A stretch of DNA of 64,000 nt from JAFDVL01 sp031409955 (lineage in GTDB: Bacteria; Acidobacteriota; Blastocatellia; RBC074): positions 62,001 through 126,000 of the forward strand of contig JANNYF010000088.1 in NCBI GenBank assembly GCA_031409955.1, read 5' to 3'. The position numbers and the translations under genes were made by a program. Of the stretch, positions 24,524 through 34,500 are shown one piece after another (the stretch's first letter is position 1; every line of letters begins with the position of its first letter). A model generated the notes under the pieces. That model worked only from the letters and a program-made list of their open reading frames with translations. It searched no databases and was not told where the DNA came from.

Positions 24524-26392
24524 TCATCGTGTAAAATTCAGTGGCGGTTTCATTCCTGCACCCAGATAAAAGCTGGTGTGCGGCGGTTGATTATATGCGA
24601 CGTTTTGCCACGCGATGCTCAGGCGATATTGCGGATCGTGCATCAAGGTAGAAAGCCGATATTTCGTCGGGATCGTGGTGGTGTAAATCCGCAGCTCTTT
24701 ATTATCCGTCGTGCGCCAGATGACTTCTTCGCGCCAATCACCGAATAAATCCGCGCTCAAAGTTGGCGTCGCTTTCGAGCCGTTGTTTGCGGTGCAGCCT
24801 TCAGCGGTCAGGATCGTATCAAGCTTGCCGTTTTGCCAGTCCCATTTGGCAATCACGTTGCGATCCAGCAATTCGCGCAGCAAATCGCCGTCCCACCAGA
24901 TCGCAAAATTCATCGAACGCGGAGCTGCACCAAGGCGCTCGCCTTTGGCATTCTTCAGCCCTTCCGCCCCACCCCACATTTCTGCGCCCGGATGCCGTGG
25001 ATCAATGTCCGCTGCCACGCCACGCCCGACGTCTTTGTTGGGATCACTCGTCCACAAAATCGTTCCTGTTTTGGCGTCATACAGCGCGGCGCCGGGGCCT
25101 TGCGTGTTCTCTTCGATTTCGTGAATGCCATAGACCTCCAGGCCGGGACGCGTCGGGTCAAGGTCGCTGACGTGCAACGCATCGCCGTGCCGCAGTCCGG
25201 TGGAATACAAACCCTTGCCGTTATCATCCACGCACATCGAACCGTAAATGATTTCATCTTTGCCATCGCCATCCACATCGGCGACCGAAAGATTGTGATT
25301 GCCCTGTCCCGAAAACGCTGCCAGGCCCGGCTGCGAGGAATCAAAGACCCAGCGCGAAGTCAGCTTGCCGTTGCGCCAATCCCACGCCGCCAACACCGTT
25401 CTGCCGTAATAACCGCGACACATTACGACGCTTGGTCGGCGACCATCAAGATAGGCAACGCCAGCCAGAAAGCGGTCGGCGCGGTTGCCATTGTTATCGT
25501 TGCCGCCGTTGCCCCCGATGCCGCCCCATCCGCTTAAATCGCCGCGTGACGGAATGTAATCCACCGTCGCCAACGCCGCGCCTGTCCGTCCGTCAAAGAT
25601 CGTGAAGTATTCCGGCCCGGTCAGAACTTTTCCGAGCGTCGCTGCCTCTTTGCTCACCCAATCGGCTTTGGCATCGCCAATGATTTTGCCTTTGCCGTCC
25701 GTTGTGCCGTCCGCCGTTTTGCACGCGAGTTCCGCACGTCCATCGCCGTCCAGGTCATACACCATGAACTGGGTGTAGTGCGCGCCTTCACGAATATTTT
25801 TGCCGAGGTTGATGGTCCAGAGCAATGTGCCATCGAGCTTGTACGCCTGAAAAATGGGGGGATCGGTCAATCCATTTTGCGAATTATCGCGCCCTCGCCC
25901 CGTTTGATGCAGCACGATTTCATATTCGCCGTCGCCATCCAAATCGCCCACTGACGCATCGTTGGGCGTGTATCCCGGCGGCGTTTGCAGCGGAAGCGAA
26001 AGGTATGGCTGCGCGTTGGCTGAGAGTGAAAAAGATTGGCTGGCTGCCTGTTCGCGGTTTTTCAGTAGCGGGCGTACGAAATACGCATTCGCGCTTGTCA
26101 GGTCAGCTTTGGCATCAATGAAACTCGTCACATCCGTGATCGGCTTGTCATTGAGCTTTGTCGCTTTGCCACCATTGGTCGTGCGATACAAATTGAAAGC
26201 GATGTCGGCGGAATCTGTACCGAGCAAGCGCCAACCGACATAGACTTTGCCTGCACCTTGATTGATCGCCACGACACCGCGCCCAAGCCGCTCCATTTGC
26301 CGTTGCGCAAACGCTACATTGCACAAAAAACAGCAGGTGATGAGTAATCCCAATCCGTGTTCCAAGAGGTTTTTGTGAGTTGATCGAACCAT
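24524..26392 (-). CDS. Rhamnogalacturonan lyase, PL11 family
   Basis: A 622-residue secreted lyase cleaving the rhamnose-galacturonate backbone of rhamnogalacturonan I by beta-elimination. A signal peptide (LGLLITCCFLCNVAFA, cleavage about residue 29) is followed by the PL11 N-terminal beta domain (RQMERLGRGVVAINQGAG, VYVGWRLLGTDSADIAFNLYR) and the eight-bladed propeller with calcium-type DLDGDGEYEIVL, DLDGDGRAELACKTADGTTD and DVDGDGKDEIIYG repeats. Length matches YesW/YesX enzymes. It lies 18 bp downstream of a CE12 rhamnogalacturonan acetylesterase, the classic pairing, since deacetylation opens the backbone to lyases. Confidence 0.95.
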   Translation of the reverse strand: MVRSTHKNLLEHGLGLLITCCFLCNVAFAQRQMERLGRGVVAINQGAGKVYVGWRLLGTDSADIAFNLYRTTNGGKATKLNDKPITDVTSFIDAKADLTSANAYFVRPLLKNREQAASQSFSLSANAQPYLSLPLQTPPGYTPNDASVGDLDGDGEYEIVLHQTGRGRDNSQNGLTDPPIFQAYKLDGTLLWTINLGKNIREGAHYTQFMVYDLDGDGRAELACKTADGTTDGKGKIIGDAKADWVSKEAATLGKVLTGPEYFTIFDGRTGAALATVDYIPSRGDLSGWGGIGGNGGNDNNGNRADRFLAGVAYLDGRRPSVVMCRGYYGRTVLAAWDWRNGKLTSRWVFDSSQPGLAAFSGQGNHNLSVADVDGDGKDEIIYGSMCVDDNGKGLYSTGLRHGDALHVSDLDPTRPGLEVYGIHEIEENTQGPGAALYDAKTGTILWTSDPNKDVGRGVAADIDPRHPGAEMWGGAEGLKNAKGERLGAAPRSMNFAIWWDGDLLRELLDRNVIAKWDWQNGKLDTILTAEGCTANNGSKATPTLSADLFGDWREEVIWRTTDNKELRIYTTTIPTKYRLSTLMHDPQYRLSIAWQNVAYNQPPHTSFYLGAGMKPPLNFTR

Positions 26393-26410
26393 AAAAATTC
26401 CTGCCTGTGA

Positions 26411-27250
26411 TTATTTGGCAACGCGCAATGGCGCGGCTTTGATGGATTCTGCCTGCGGAGAAAAGAACGCGCTGAGCCGATTAGGTTGCAATGCCTTCAA
26501 GCCCGCGATGACGGCTGCCGCGTTGAGTTCCGCGCCTTCCCGACTGGTATGCGTATGTTCGTCGGCGAACAGGGCCTCGACTTTTTCTGCTCCCAGCGCT
26601 TCGTATTGCTGCGCGATGATTTCGTTCAGGTCAAGGAACGCGACTTTCGTTTCTTTCGCTATCGCCGCCGCCCACGTACCGTATTGATCGCGGGCGATTT
26701 TTCCTTCTTTCCAAATCTTGCGCGGCACGGGCGAGCAAATGACAGGCGTCGCGCCTTTGGCTTTGGTGTCGGCCACGTACTTGCGCAAGTACCAGCCGTA
26801 GCTGTGAACGACTTCATGTTTTTTGGTGATGAGGTTGTCAATCTCTTCGCTTTCTTCGCCGATGCCCTTGATCGTGCCACGCGCACGCGACGTGTCATTG
26901 AGTGCGCCACCGTCGTTATGCCCGAATTGAATCAAGACGAAATCGCCCGGTTTCATTGCCGCCAACACTTGTTCCCATAAGCCTTCGGTTTGATAAGTAC
27001 GACTGCTGCGTCCGCCGCGCGCGCGATTGAGTACCGTGATTTTCGCCGCATCGAAAAACGTCACGAGTGGTTCGCCCCAGCCCCATTGCTTATTCGCGCC
27101 ATCGCCGCTCCCGTTTTTGACCGTTGAATCGCCCACCAGAAATATGGTTGGCAATGTCGCTGCGGGTTTTTGATTCGGTTGCGCGGTGAGGCCGCTGTAA
27201 CTGAGAAGACAAAGGAAAAGCCAATAGATATTTCGTTGCTGAAATCGCAT
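26411..27250 (-). CDS. Rhamnogalacturonan acetylesterase, CE12 (SGNH fold)
   Basis: A 279-residue secreted esterase removing acetyl groups from galacturonate residues of rhamnogalacturonan. After a signal peptide (LFLCLLSYSGLTAQ) come the SGNH blocks: block I IFLVGDSTVKNG with the nucleophile Ser, block II RARGGRSSRTYQTEG, block III IQFGHNDGG, and the catalytic Asp-His pair in ADEHTHTSREGAEL. Its DNA lies directly upstream of the PL11 gene. A 196-bp palindromic element sits about 60 bp before its start, so the promoter must be within or just after that element. Confidence 0.94.
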   Translation of the reverse strand: MRFQQRNIYWLFLCLLSYSGLTAQPNQKPAATLPTIFLVGDSTVKNGSGDGANKQWGWGEPLVTFFDAAKITVLNRARGGRSSRTYQTEGLWEQVLAAMKPGDFVLIQFGHNDGGALNDTSRARGTIKGIGEESEEIDNLITKKHEVVHSYGWYLRKYVADTKAKGATPVICSPVPRKIWKEGKIARDQYGTWAAAIAKETKVAFLDLNEIIAQQYEALGAEKVEALFADEHTHTSREGAELNAAAVIAGLKALQPNRLSAFFSPQAESIKAAPLRVAK

Positions 27251-27310
27251 AGTTGTATTTGTCTCGTGGTGAATTTAGACTGCCGATTGTAAGGCATTAC
27301 TGTAATTATT

Positions 27311-27506
27311 CAGCGTCTTTGCCGCATTAGCGGCAGTTTGAATTTAGCCGTGGATTTCAATCCACGGAAGTGGTTCGATGTTTCCGGCGTCGCGTTAGCG
27401 ACGATTGAATTCAGGTGTCGCTGATGCGACACGGGAGCCTTATTTTGCGCACCGTGGATTGAAATCCACGGCTAAAGTCAGCCGCCGCGACGCGGCAAAG
27501 AGGCTG
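27311..27506. repeat. 196-bp palindromic element made of six hairpins
   Basis: The outer arms (27311-27325 and 27492-27506) match at 14 of 15 positions as reverse complements. Inside are six perfect stems with 2-4 nt loops: 27320-27335 (overlapping the left arm), 27349-27367, 27388-27403, 27415-27432, 27453-27471 and 27484-27496. The pair CCGTGGATT/AATCCACGG occurs twice. It separates the divergent CE12 gene and the CXXCH-toroid gene. Size and six-hairpin plan match the element at 24109 although the sequences differ. Confidence 0.8.
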
Positions 27507-27525
27507 ACCAGTTACTCAAACCTAC

Positions 27526-28503
27526 ATGAATACACACCGCATAAAACTCTGGTTGTTGTTGGTTGTCGTGATAGTCATCGGGAGCGCGACTGCTGCTATT
27601 CGTGGCGCAAATCAACTTCAACCCAAAGCCAAAGCACTCGCATTTTTGCAACGCGAAGTTCCCGTCTGGAAACAGCAAAACGGTTGCTTTTCGTGTCACA
27701 ACAACGGCGATGCGGCGCGCGCTTTGTATGCCGCGATTCGCAAAGGCCATCGCGTGCCTGCCGAAGTTTTAGCCGAGACCAATGCGTGGGTCAGCGACCC
27801 AAACCGTTGGGAGCAAAACAAAGGTGATCCAGGGTTTAGCGACCAGAAGTTGGCGAACTTACAATTCGCCGCCGCGCTGGTGGCGGCCATTGAGGCTGGG
27901 CAAATCAAAGATCAGGAACCGCTGCGCCAGGCCGCGCGAAAACTGATGAACGATCAAAGCGCGGATGGTTCGTGGCACATTGATGCGGCGGGTACAGTTG
28001 GCTCGCCTGCGACCTGGGGGACGCCGTTGGCGACGTGGATGGCGCGGCAAACGTTACGGCAATCCGATCTGCCCGAAGCCAAAGACGCTGTGCAAAAAGC
28101 CGAGCGCTGGTTGCTGCAAGCAAAGCCCAACAATGTATTGATCGCTGCCACATTGGTATTGGCTTTCGCGCGTGACTCCGGCGTCGCAGCGCGTCGCCAA
28201 CACACGGAAAGTTTGTCATTGCTCCGTCGCGCACAAACACAAGATGGAGGGTGGGGGCCGTATGCGGATGCGCCACCCGAATGCTTTGATACGGCGCTGG
28301 TGCTGCTCGCTTTGGAAACTGTCCGCGCACAAACAGGAATTGCTGCAATGATTCAGCGCGGTCGCGTCTTCCTGATCGCGCAGCAAAACACCGATGGAAG
28401 CTGGCCTGCGACTACGCGGCCTTCGGGCGGCGACAGCTATGCACAAATGATGTCCACGACGGGCTGGGCGACGCTGGCGTTGTTGGAAACGGAAGGACGG
28501 TAG
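27526..28503 (+). CDS. Exported prenyltransferase/squalene-cyclase-like toroid protein with CXXCH motif
   Basis: A 325-residue protein with a signal peptide or anchor (LWLLLVVVIVIGSATAA). Residue about 50 onward contains NGCFSCHNNGD, a CXXCH motif as in c-type haem proteins. The remainder is repeats of the terpene-cyclase-like alpha/alpha barrel: DGSWHIDAAGT, QTQDGGWGPYADAPPECFDTALVLLAL and NTDGSWPATTRPSGGDSYAQ. These QW-like repeats occur in cyclases and in uncharacterised secreted proteins of Planctomycetes and Acidobacteria. No cyclase DXDD motif is visible, so cyclase activity is doubtful. It is the only plus-strand gene in this stretch. Confidence 0.75.
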   Translation: MNTHRIKLWLLLVVVIVIGSATAAIRGANQLQPKAKALAFLQREVPVWKQQNGCFSCHNNGDAARALYAAIRKGHRVPAEVLAETNAWVSDPNRWEQNKGDPGFSDQKLANLQFAAALVAAIEAGQIKDQEPLRQAARKLMNDQSADGSWHIDAAGTVGSPATWGTPLATWMARQTLRQSDLPEAKDAVQKAERWLLQAKPNNVLIAATLVLAFARDSGVAARRQHTESLSLLRRAQTQDGGWGPYADAPPECFDTALVLLALETVRAQTGIAAMIQRGRVFLIAQQNTDGSWPATTRPSGGDSYAQMMSTTGWATLALLETEGR

Positions 28504-28549
28504 AGTCGGGGAGTCGGAGAGTCTCTGACTCCCTGGACTCCCCAGACTT
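28504..28549. terminator. Palindromic GAGTC repeat between convergent genes, probable bidirectional terminator
   Basis: The left arm AGTCGGGGAGTCGGAGAGTC mirrors the right arm GACTCCCTGGACTCCCCAGACT imperfectly; units of 7-9 nt repeat within the arms. It occupies nearly all of the 52 bp between two convergent stop codons. Confidence 0.6.
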
Positions 28550-28555
28550 CTTCCC

Positions 28556-28939
28556 TTACTTGACGCGCTTGGCGACAAATTCCTGCGGGGTTCCGCCGCC
28601 TTGACCGCCTTCCATCGTGCGGGTGAATTTGATTTCATCGCCTGCCAACACGCCTTTGTAGACGAGCTTGATGCTGTTGCCATTGAATTCACGCACGACA
28701 TTGAAGGAAATAGCGCTTCCCTTGATCGTGCCATCCGAAATCGCAACATCGCCCTGACGACCTGTCATCGTGCCCGTCAATTTTTCGCCTTCACCTTTGA
28801 GGGTGAAGGTGGTTTCCTGCGTGTTGCCTTGCCGTCCGGGGATTTGCGCCGTCCATTTGCCATCCACGTCTGCAGCCCAGGCCACCGTGAGGAACGCGAG
28901 CAAAAGGGATAGCGATAAAAGTAACTGTTTTGTCTTCAT
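28556..28939 (-). CDS. Small secreted beta-rich protein
   Basis: A 127-residue protein with a clear signal peptide (LLLSLSLLLAFLTVAWA, cleavage near residue 22). The mature domain is an all-beta repeat: DGKWTAQIPGRQG, TTFTLKGEGEKLTGTMTGRQG, ISDGTIKGSAISFNVVRE and IKFTRTMEGGQGGG. This W-G-x-W/T-G-x-M-T pattern is widespread in small secreted proteins of Acidobacteriota with no known function; a lipocalin-like or avidin-like barrel is possible. Converges with the toroid gene. Confidence 0.75.
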   Translation of the reverse strand: MKTKQLLLSLSLLLAFLTVAWAADVDGKWTAQIPGRQGNTQETTFTLKGEGEKLTGTMTGRQGDVAISDGTIKGSAISFNVVREFNGNSIKLVYKGVLAGDEIKFTRTMEGGQGGGTPQEFVAKRVK

Positions 28940-29055
28940 GGAATTTTTCTCCTTGATTGAAATTCTCCTGATGGAGAAGGGTTACGAGCAGCAATCTGAA
29001 AGGGGTTGTGTCAACTGCTCAACGTACGAAAATACTCAGCAACGAAAAATTGTTC

Positions 29056-30237
29056 TCAGCGAATCTCAAAAGGTAATTTGACAGAGGACGTCTTGAGGTG
29101 TCGCTCTACGCCTGTAAATAAATCCACTTCAAACGCCTTGCCAATATTGTTGCCTGCGAGGTCTTCCACGGTTGTCTGGATGACCAGATCATACGTGCCA
29201 CGCGGCCACGCCAGGTTGGGTGTAAAGCTCCAACGTTGCTCATGGTCTTCCAGCTTCACTTGGCCTGGCACAATCTGTCCGGCTGCGGTTACAACGGTGA
29301 TGAGCCGTGATGATAACGCATGATCCATCGGTTCTGGAAATAGCAGGACGAGCGGTTCGCGCGTGCCGGAAGACAGCGCGCTTATTTGCCAGCGCTGGGG
29401 ATCAGGCGGTTCGCGGTCGGGCGCGACGACGCGGAATGATTTCTGAAATTCTACTTTGAGTGGTGCGCCATTGCCGTCTTTCCAGGCTTGGCGAATGACC
29501 AGCGTATAACTCTTTCCGGTTTCCAAGGACGGGCCGATTTCTTCCAGCGGCAACACGCCGCGCTTGATGCGACCGGGATCAATGAATACGGTCAAGCGCG
29601 TCAAGGTCGTGTCCCACAACTCCTCGTCAATTTCCAGAAACGGCAATTCGACTTGCTTGCCTTTGTCGTCGCGCAGTTGAATAAATTCGTAAATGCCACC
29701 GCGTTGCATCGGCGCAGAAAAGTGCAGATAAAACTTGAGCAGGTTTTCCGGCACGACCGCGCCGCTGGGATAGACAGCCGTGATGATTGTCGTCGGCGTG
29801 ACGTCGCGCGGCGGCAACCGAAAGGTGCTGGTGATGGGCGCTGCGATCACGTTGCCAGGCAACTGCGTGGGGCGAAACTCGGCGCGATAGCCCAAGCCCG
29901 GCTCCATTGGAAACTGCGGCGCAAAGCGCAACACATTGCCTTGCACACGATACGCGCCGAGCATCGCTACGTCAGCGGTTGCCGTGTACACGGCAAACAA
30001 TCGTTGCCATTGCGACGGCTGCCAGCGAACGCGTTGCAGTTGTTGCAGCGTCGCGGCATTCAAGCCGATGATTTCGACCGCGATTTTATGGGTGTTGGTT
30101 GCATCAGGCGTCCAGCGAATGGTTTGCGCTTGCGCGGTCACAACGCAAAGGAACAAAGCGACAAAGCGGCAAAGAAACCGCTGATGGCTCTTTGTCGCTT
30201 TGTCGCTTTGTTCCTTTGCGTTGAAGATTCGCGTCAT
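29056..30237 (-). CDS. Secreted bacterial Ig-like (Big_5-type) domain protein
   Basis: A 393-residue protein with an N-terminal signal peptide (LCRFVALFLCVVTAQA, cleavage about residue 37) and Ig-like domains. VYPSGAVVPENLLKFYLHFSAPM and FPEPMDHALSS with WPRGTYDLVIQ then EDLAGN are the typical openings and closings of SbsA/Big_5 Ig modules. The first about 32 residues, including much of the signal peptide, are encoded by a 25-bp perfect inverted repeat (30142-30222). It begins 5 bp after the stop of the 30243 gene, so the two form an operon. Function unknown; probably an envelope or binding protein. Confidence 0.75.
   Translation of the reverse strand: MTRIFNAKEQSDKATKSHQRFLCRFVALFLCVVTAQAQTIRWTPDATNTHKIAVEIIGLNAATLQQLQRVRWQPSQWQRLFAVYTATADVAMLGAYRVQGNVLRFAPQFPMEPGLGYRAEFRPTQLPGNVIAAPITSTFRLPPRDVTPTTIITAVYPSGAVVPENLLKFYLHFSAPMQRGGIYEFIQLRDDKGKQVELPFLEIDEELWDTTLTRLTVFIDPGRIKRGVLPLEEIGPSLETGKSYTLVIRQAWKDGNGAPLKVEFQKSFRVVAPDREPPDPQRWQISALSSGTREPLVLLFPEPMDHALSSRLITVVTAAGQIVPGQVKLEDHEQRWSFTPNLAWPRGTYDLVIQTTVEDLAGNNIGKAFEVDLFTGVERHLKTSSVKLPFEIR
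30142..30222. repeat. Inverted repeat with 25-bp perfect arms inside a coding start
   Basis: Arms at 30142-30166 and 30198-30222 are perfect reverse complements, built of AACAAAGCGACAAAG-type units (repeat ACAAAGCG). They lie within the first 32 codons of the Ig-like protein gene on the minus strand. Transcripts would fold into a strong hairpin just after the start codon. Confidence 0.85.
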
Positions 30238-30242
30238 CGTTA

Positions 30243-31355
30243 TTACGGCAGCGGCAGCGTTTCGAGGTTCAGCGTGCCACCTTCTGCGCGGCGCACCACG
30301 ATGGCATGTTTGCTATCGAAACGATCCAATTGATCTACGCCTGTCCACGCTTCAATGGTCTCGTAGGTCATGCCCTTTTTATCCGGCACGGGCGCGAGGA
30401 TGCTTTCTGCGCCGGCAATGTTTTCGGTCGTGATCTTCATCACACCGCGACTGCTATTGGCCATCAGCAAATAATGCTTGCCGTCGCGTTGATAGACGAT
30501 CATATCCAGCGGACGATTGCGGTTGCCGAGTTCCGCGATGGTTTTGCCTTGCAGCTTCGCGCCGGGTTTCAAATCGCTGATCGGGATTTGTACGAGCGGC
30601 GTGCAGGTGTACGCGGTCAACAGATGATCGGTAGTGCCAATCTTGAAGGACGTGAAGGTGCGAACCGGCGCGCGCGTTTCAAAGCGTCCGTGTGCGCCGT
30701 GATAAATCTCCACGGTGGTTCCGCTCGCCACTGCTTTGAACGGGAAAGGAACGGCACGCAGGGTGGAAGCAAACTCTTCATTTGCCAGCCCTGCGACGAA
30801 CAAACGACCATCTACAAACGCGATGTCGGTGATGGACTCAAGGCGCGGGTTGCTGGCACGATTGCCTTCGCCCATTATTTTGTCAGCGGGCGCATCGGGC
30901 AAATCCGCGCGGGAATACTTCACATTGTCGAGGGCGACGACCTCGATCTTACCGTCTGTTTTGACGCGCACCAACACGGGCATCGCATCGGCTCCGCGTC
31001 CGCGCGACACGGACAGATAGGCATTACGCGAGACTGGATTGATCGCCAAATCCACAATCAAAATTTGATCTGCTGTGGTGCCGAGCAGCGCCGCAATTTT
31101 TTGATTGATGCCTTCGACTTTGAGCAGTGGCGTGCCTGCCGCAGCTTTCACATCACCTGTTGCGATGGCTATGATAGCGGCGGCCTTTGTGTCAGCCACA
31201 AACAGAACGCCGTCTGGGCCAAAGGCTAAGGGGCCGACTGATTTCAGTTCGAGCTTGCCTTCTGCCATACCTGCCGTCCACCGGGGGGCAGCCATTGCCG
31301 TTTGCAACACGACGCAACAAACCACGAGTGTCAGAAAAAGAGAAAACCGTTTCAT
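30243..31355 (-). CDS. Secreted beta-propeller-like protein
   Basis: A 370-residue exported protein: signal peptide LFLTLVVCCVVLQTAMA (cleavage about residue 23). The mature chain has repeated strands typical of a propeller: VGPLAFGPDGVLFVADTKAAA, QILIVDLAINPVSRNAYLSVSRG, ESITDIAFVDGRLFVAGLANE, FTSFKIGTTDHLLTAYTC, and PLDMIVYQRDGKHYLLMANSSRGV. No catalytic motif was recognised. It is co-oriented with the Ig-like gene (5 bp gap) and lies behind the terminator that follows the interrupted receptor gene, so this pair has its own promoter. Confidence 0.7.
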   Translation of the reverse strand: MKRFSLFLTLVVCCVVLQTAMAAPRWTAGMAEGKLELKSVGPLAFGPDGVLFVADTKAAAIIAIATGDVKAAAGTPLLKVEGINQKIAALLGTTADQILIVDLAINPVSRNAYLSVSRGRGADAMPVLVRVKTDGKIEVVALDNVKYSRADLPDAPADKIMGEGNRASNPRLESITDIAFVDGRLFVAGLANEEFASTLRAVPFPFKAVASGTTVEIYHGAHGRFETRAPVRTFTSFKIGTTDHLLTAYTCTPLVQIPISDLKPGAKLQGKTIAELGNRNRPLDMIVYQRDGKHYLLMANSSRGVMKITTENIAGAESILAPVPDKKGMTYETIEAWTGVDQLDRFDSKHAIVVRRAEGGTLNLETLPLP

Positions 31356-31446
31356 TCAAAAACTCCTTTGGTTGAGAACTTAAAACTGGAAATGGGAATG
31401 CACGCCAGCCAAGACGCGGGGGCAGGGCAATTGGTTTCGAGGTTGA

Positions 31447-31499
31447 TAAAAAAGTCGAGCCGGCTGGATGGCAACTGCGCGCTGCCATCCAGCCGGCTC
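31447..31499 (-). terminator. Rho-independent terminator after the interrupted receptor gene
   Basis: A perfect 17-bp GC-rich stem (31457-31473 with 31483-31499, loop 9 nt). On the minus strand it is followed by GACTTTTTTAT. It begins 14 bp past the receptor stop. Confidence 0.9.
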
Positions 31500-31513
31500 A
31501 ATCATCTGGTCAG

Positions 31514-34500
31514 TTAGAAATTCAGCTTCAGCCCCATCACAATGCGCCGCGCGTTGGCTGCTGACGTGTAGGAACCAAACAGCGCATTGACTTGATTGTT
31601 GTTCGCGTCAAACCGCGCCGTCGTATCTACGCCGGTGAATTGCGTGTGGTTGAAAGCGTTGTACATCTCCAGGCGATACTGCAACCGCACCCCGCCATCT
31701 TTCGAGAGATTGAAGGTCTTGAACAGCGAGATGTCCCAGTTGTTCGTGCCGGGCAAGCGGAACAGGTCTTTTGCGGCGTTGCCTCGGCCAAAATCGCCCG
31801 CCGTTGTGGGCGGAAGAACGGAACTAACATTCAGATGACAGCCTCCCACTGCGGTCGTCTGCGCTGCCGTATTCGTGGCGGCAAAGGGGTGGGCGCAGAG
31901 CGAATTGCGCTGATCGCGCGCCAGCACGGGATTGGCAATCAACAGAACTCGACTGTCCACGCCCGCGCCGCCGCCGCCGACCAAGTCACGCGCCGCTACC
32001 AGTGCGTAACCGATGCCCGATGGCGCTCCACTGATGAAGGATGTGACGCCAGACAATTCCCAGCCTCCAAAGATCTGGCGCGACACCGCATTGTCCCAGT
32101 ATTTGCTCAGACTGGGCACACGGTAGACGTAATTGAATACGAAATTGTGCGTGCGGTCGAAATTGAATCTGCCGTAATTCCGCACCTTGCGATCAATGAA
32201 CGGATTGATGGCGTCACCGTTGCCGTTGACCAGACTCATCGCCTTCGACCAGGTGTAACTCACACCGTAGGACAGGCTGCTCGACAGACGGCGATTCAAT
32301 TGCACCTGCAACGAATGGTAGTTGGAGTTGCCGCCCGTTTCGATCAACTGAATATCGGCATAGCCTTTGATCGGGCGCAGGAAGTTATCGGGCAACGGCG
32401 TCGTTCCGCCTGACACCGTCGGATCAATACTCGACGCCAGGAACCGCGCGCCATAGGGCACAGCGTTCAGGCTGAGCCGTTGCAGCAAGTGCCGCGCCAG
32501 CGAACCGACGTACGCCACATCAAGCACCGTGTTGTAGCCGATGTCGCGTTGCACGCCGAGGCTGAAGTTGTAGACCGCCGTCGGGGAAAATGTCGGGTCT
32601 ACGGCATTGACGCCCGCCGGACTGGTGCTGAGGGGTGTTGCCAGCAAGTCTTTGATGGTCGTGAAATTGGCCGTGCGCGTAATGATGTTCGGCGGCTGCT
32701 CGCGTTGCTGCAATACCTGATCGTCATTGAAGCGGTCGTAGAACACGCCGATACCGCCGCGAATCGAGGTCTTGCCGTCTCCAAAAACGTCGTAGGCAAA
32801 GCCGATGCGTGGTGCTACCTGAATCGGCGGTGTTTTGAAGACGCGCTCTGACACTTGCTTCATGCCTTGGAACGGCGTGCCCGTGCCATCCGCGAAGGTG
32901 CCGATCTTGACGGAGGGCGCAGTCGCCCCGGTGATCGGATTGCGGGCCAATTTGACGGCGTTCGAGCAGGGATTGACGTTGTTCGGACAATAAGGCGTCA
33001 TCAGCGCTGGTTGCTTCGTGGCGTCATAGAGCGAACGGTCGAAATATACCAACGAATCGCCTTCGCTGTAGGTTGGTTCGATGTAATAAAAGCGCACGCC
33101 CGCATCCACCGAGAACCGTTTGGCCAACTTCCAATTGTCCTGCACAAACCATTCCACATTGCGATACCGCGCGTGACCATCGAGCTTGTTGTTCGATTCG
33201 GTGTAGGCGTTGATGGAGCCGATCAGTGCATTGGCGAACGGGTGATTGGTGTCCTGCGGATTGTTGACGTTGCGATCAAAATTGAACGTGCCGTTGAAGG
33301 CCGCTGAGCGCGCCGCGTTGCGTGTGGTGTATTCAAAATAGAAGCCGGTCTTGAGATTGTGATTGCCTTTGATCCACGACAGGTTATCCGACCAGTTCCA
33401 GATGTTATTCGTGCCAAAGAACGGGAAGCGTTGTTCGATGTTGAGTTGCGTCGGATTCGAGATGCCACCGAACGTCGCATTCGGCACGAGGCGCAGCGGG
33501 TTCGCTCCGGGGAAAAATTGCGGCAAGGTTAGCCCTAATTTGACGCGGTCGTTGCGGTCAATGCCTTCCTGATTCAGCGGCGCAACCGTTTGCAACGCGC
33601 GGTTGATGCCGAAGGTGGCTTCATTCGTCAACGTCGGCGAGAAGCTGTGAATCAAGGTGCTGACCAGACCGCGACTTTCGATCTGATATTTGATCGGGAA
33701 TTGCGGCCAGACGTTCGACGCCAGCACAAAATTGAAGTCGCCCTTGAAGGCTTCGTAATTCTGAATGCCGCGCGCATAAAAAGTCGTCTTCTGCGAAATG
33801 TTCCAGTCCATGCGCAAAATCTCTTCGCGGCGCGGTTGATCCACCTGGCTCTGGAAGACGTTATTGAAAGTATTCGCCGAGTTGCTGAAATTCGGCAGCG
33901 GGAAGATGTTGAGCAGTTTCTGCCCGTTGGCGTCAATGCGGTTGGCCGGAATGATGTTGCCGGGGAAGCAGGCCGTCGTATCGGTCAGCGTGCAGGCGCC
34001 GGTTTTGAGCGGATCGCGCACCGGAATCAAGCGACCATTCGTGTCGAGGCTCTGCGAGAAGTTGCCTGCGCGTTCGAGCGCTGTCGGATAGGTGATCGTG
34101 CCTTGCCGCGTGGGATACAGGCGCGGCAGATATTCCTGCGACCAGAAAAAGAACAGCTTGTCGCGGTTCTTATTGAAGTTCGTGCCGGGAATCAGGACGG
34201 GGCCGCCGATAGTGCCGCCCCAGTAATTGAACCGGTAGCGCGGTTTGGCCACGTTGCGCAGATTATTGAAAAATTCGTTGGCGTTGAATTGCTCGTGGCG
34301 TTTGAAATAAAAACCGCCGCCATGAAAATCGCGCGTGCCATTTTTGATGACCACGTTAATCGTGCCGCCGGAACTGCGTCCGTACTCAGCTTGATAATTC
34401 GTCAGCAATACTTTGACTTCGCCGATGGCATCGAGACCAGGCGCAAGATACGGCCCCAATTGCGAACCAGTGTCGAGCGACGAGACGCCATCCAGCGTCA

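Noticed and set aside
27526..28503. Squalene-hopene cyclase
   Set aside because: About half the usual length, no DXDD motif, exported, and carries CXXCH; only the repeat fold is shared.
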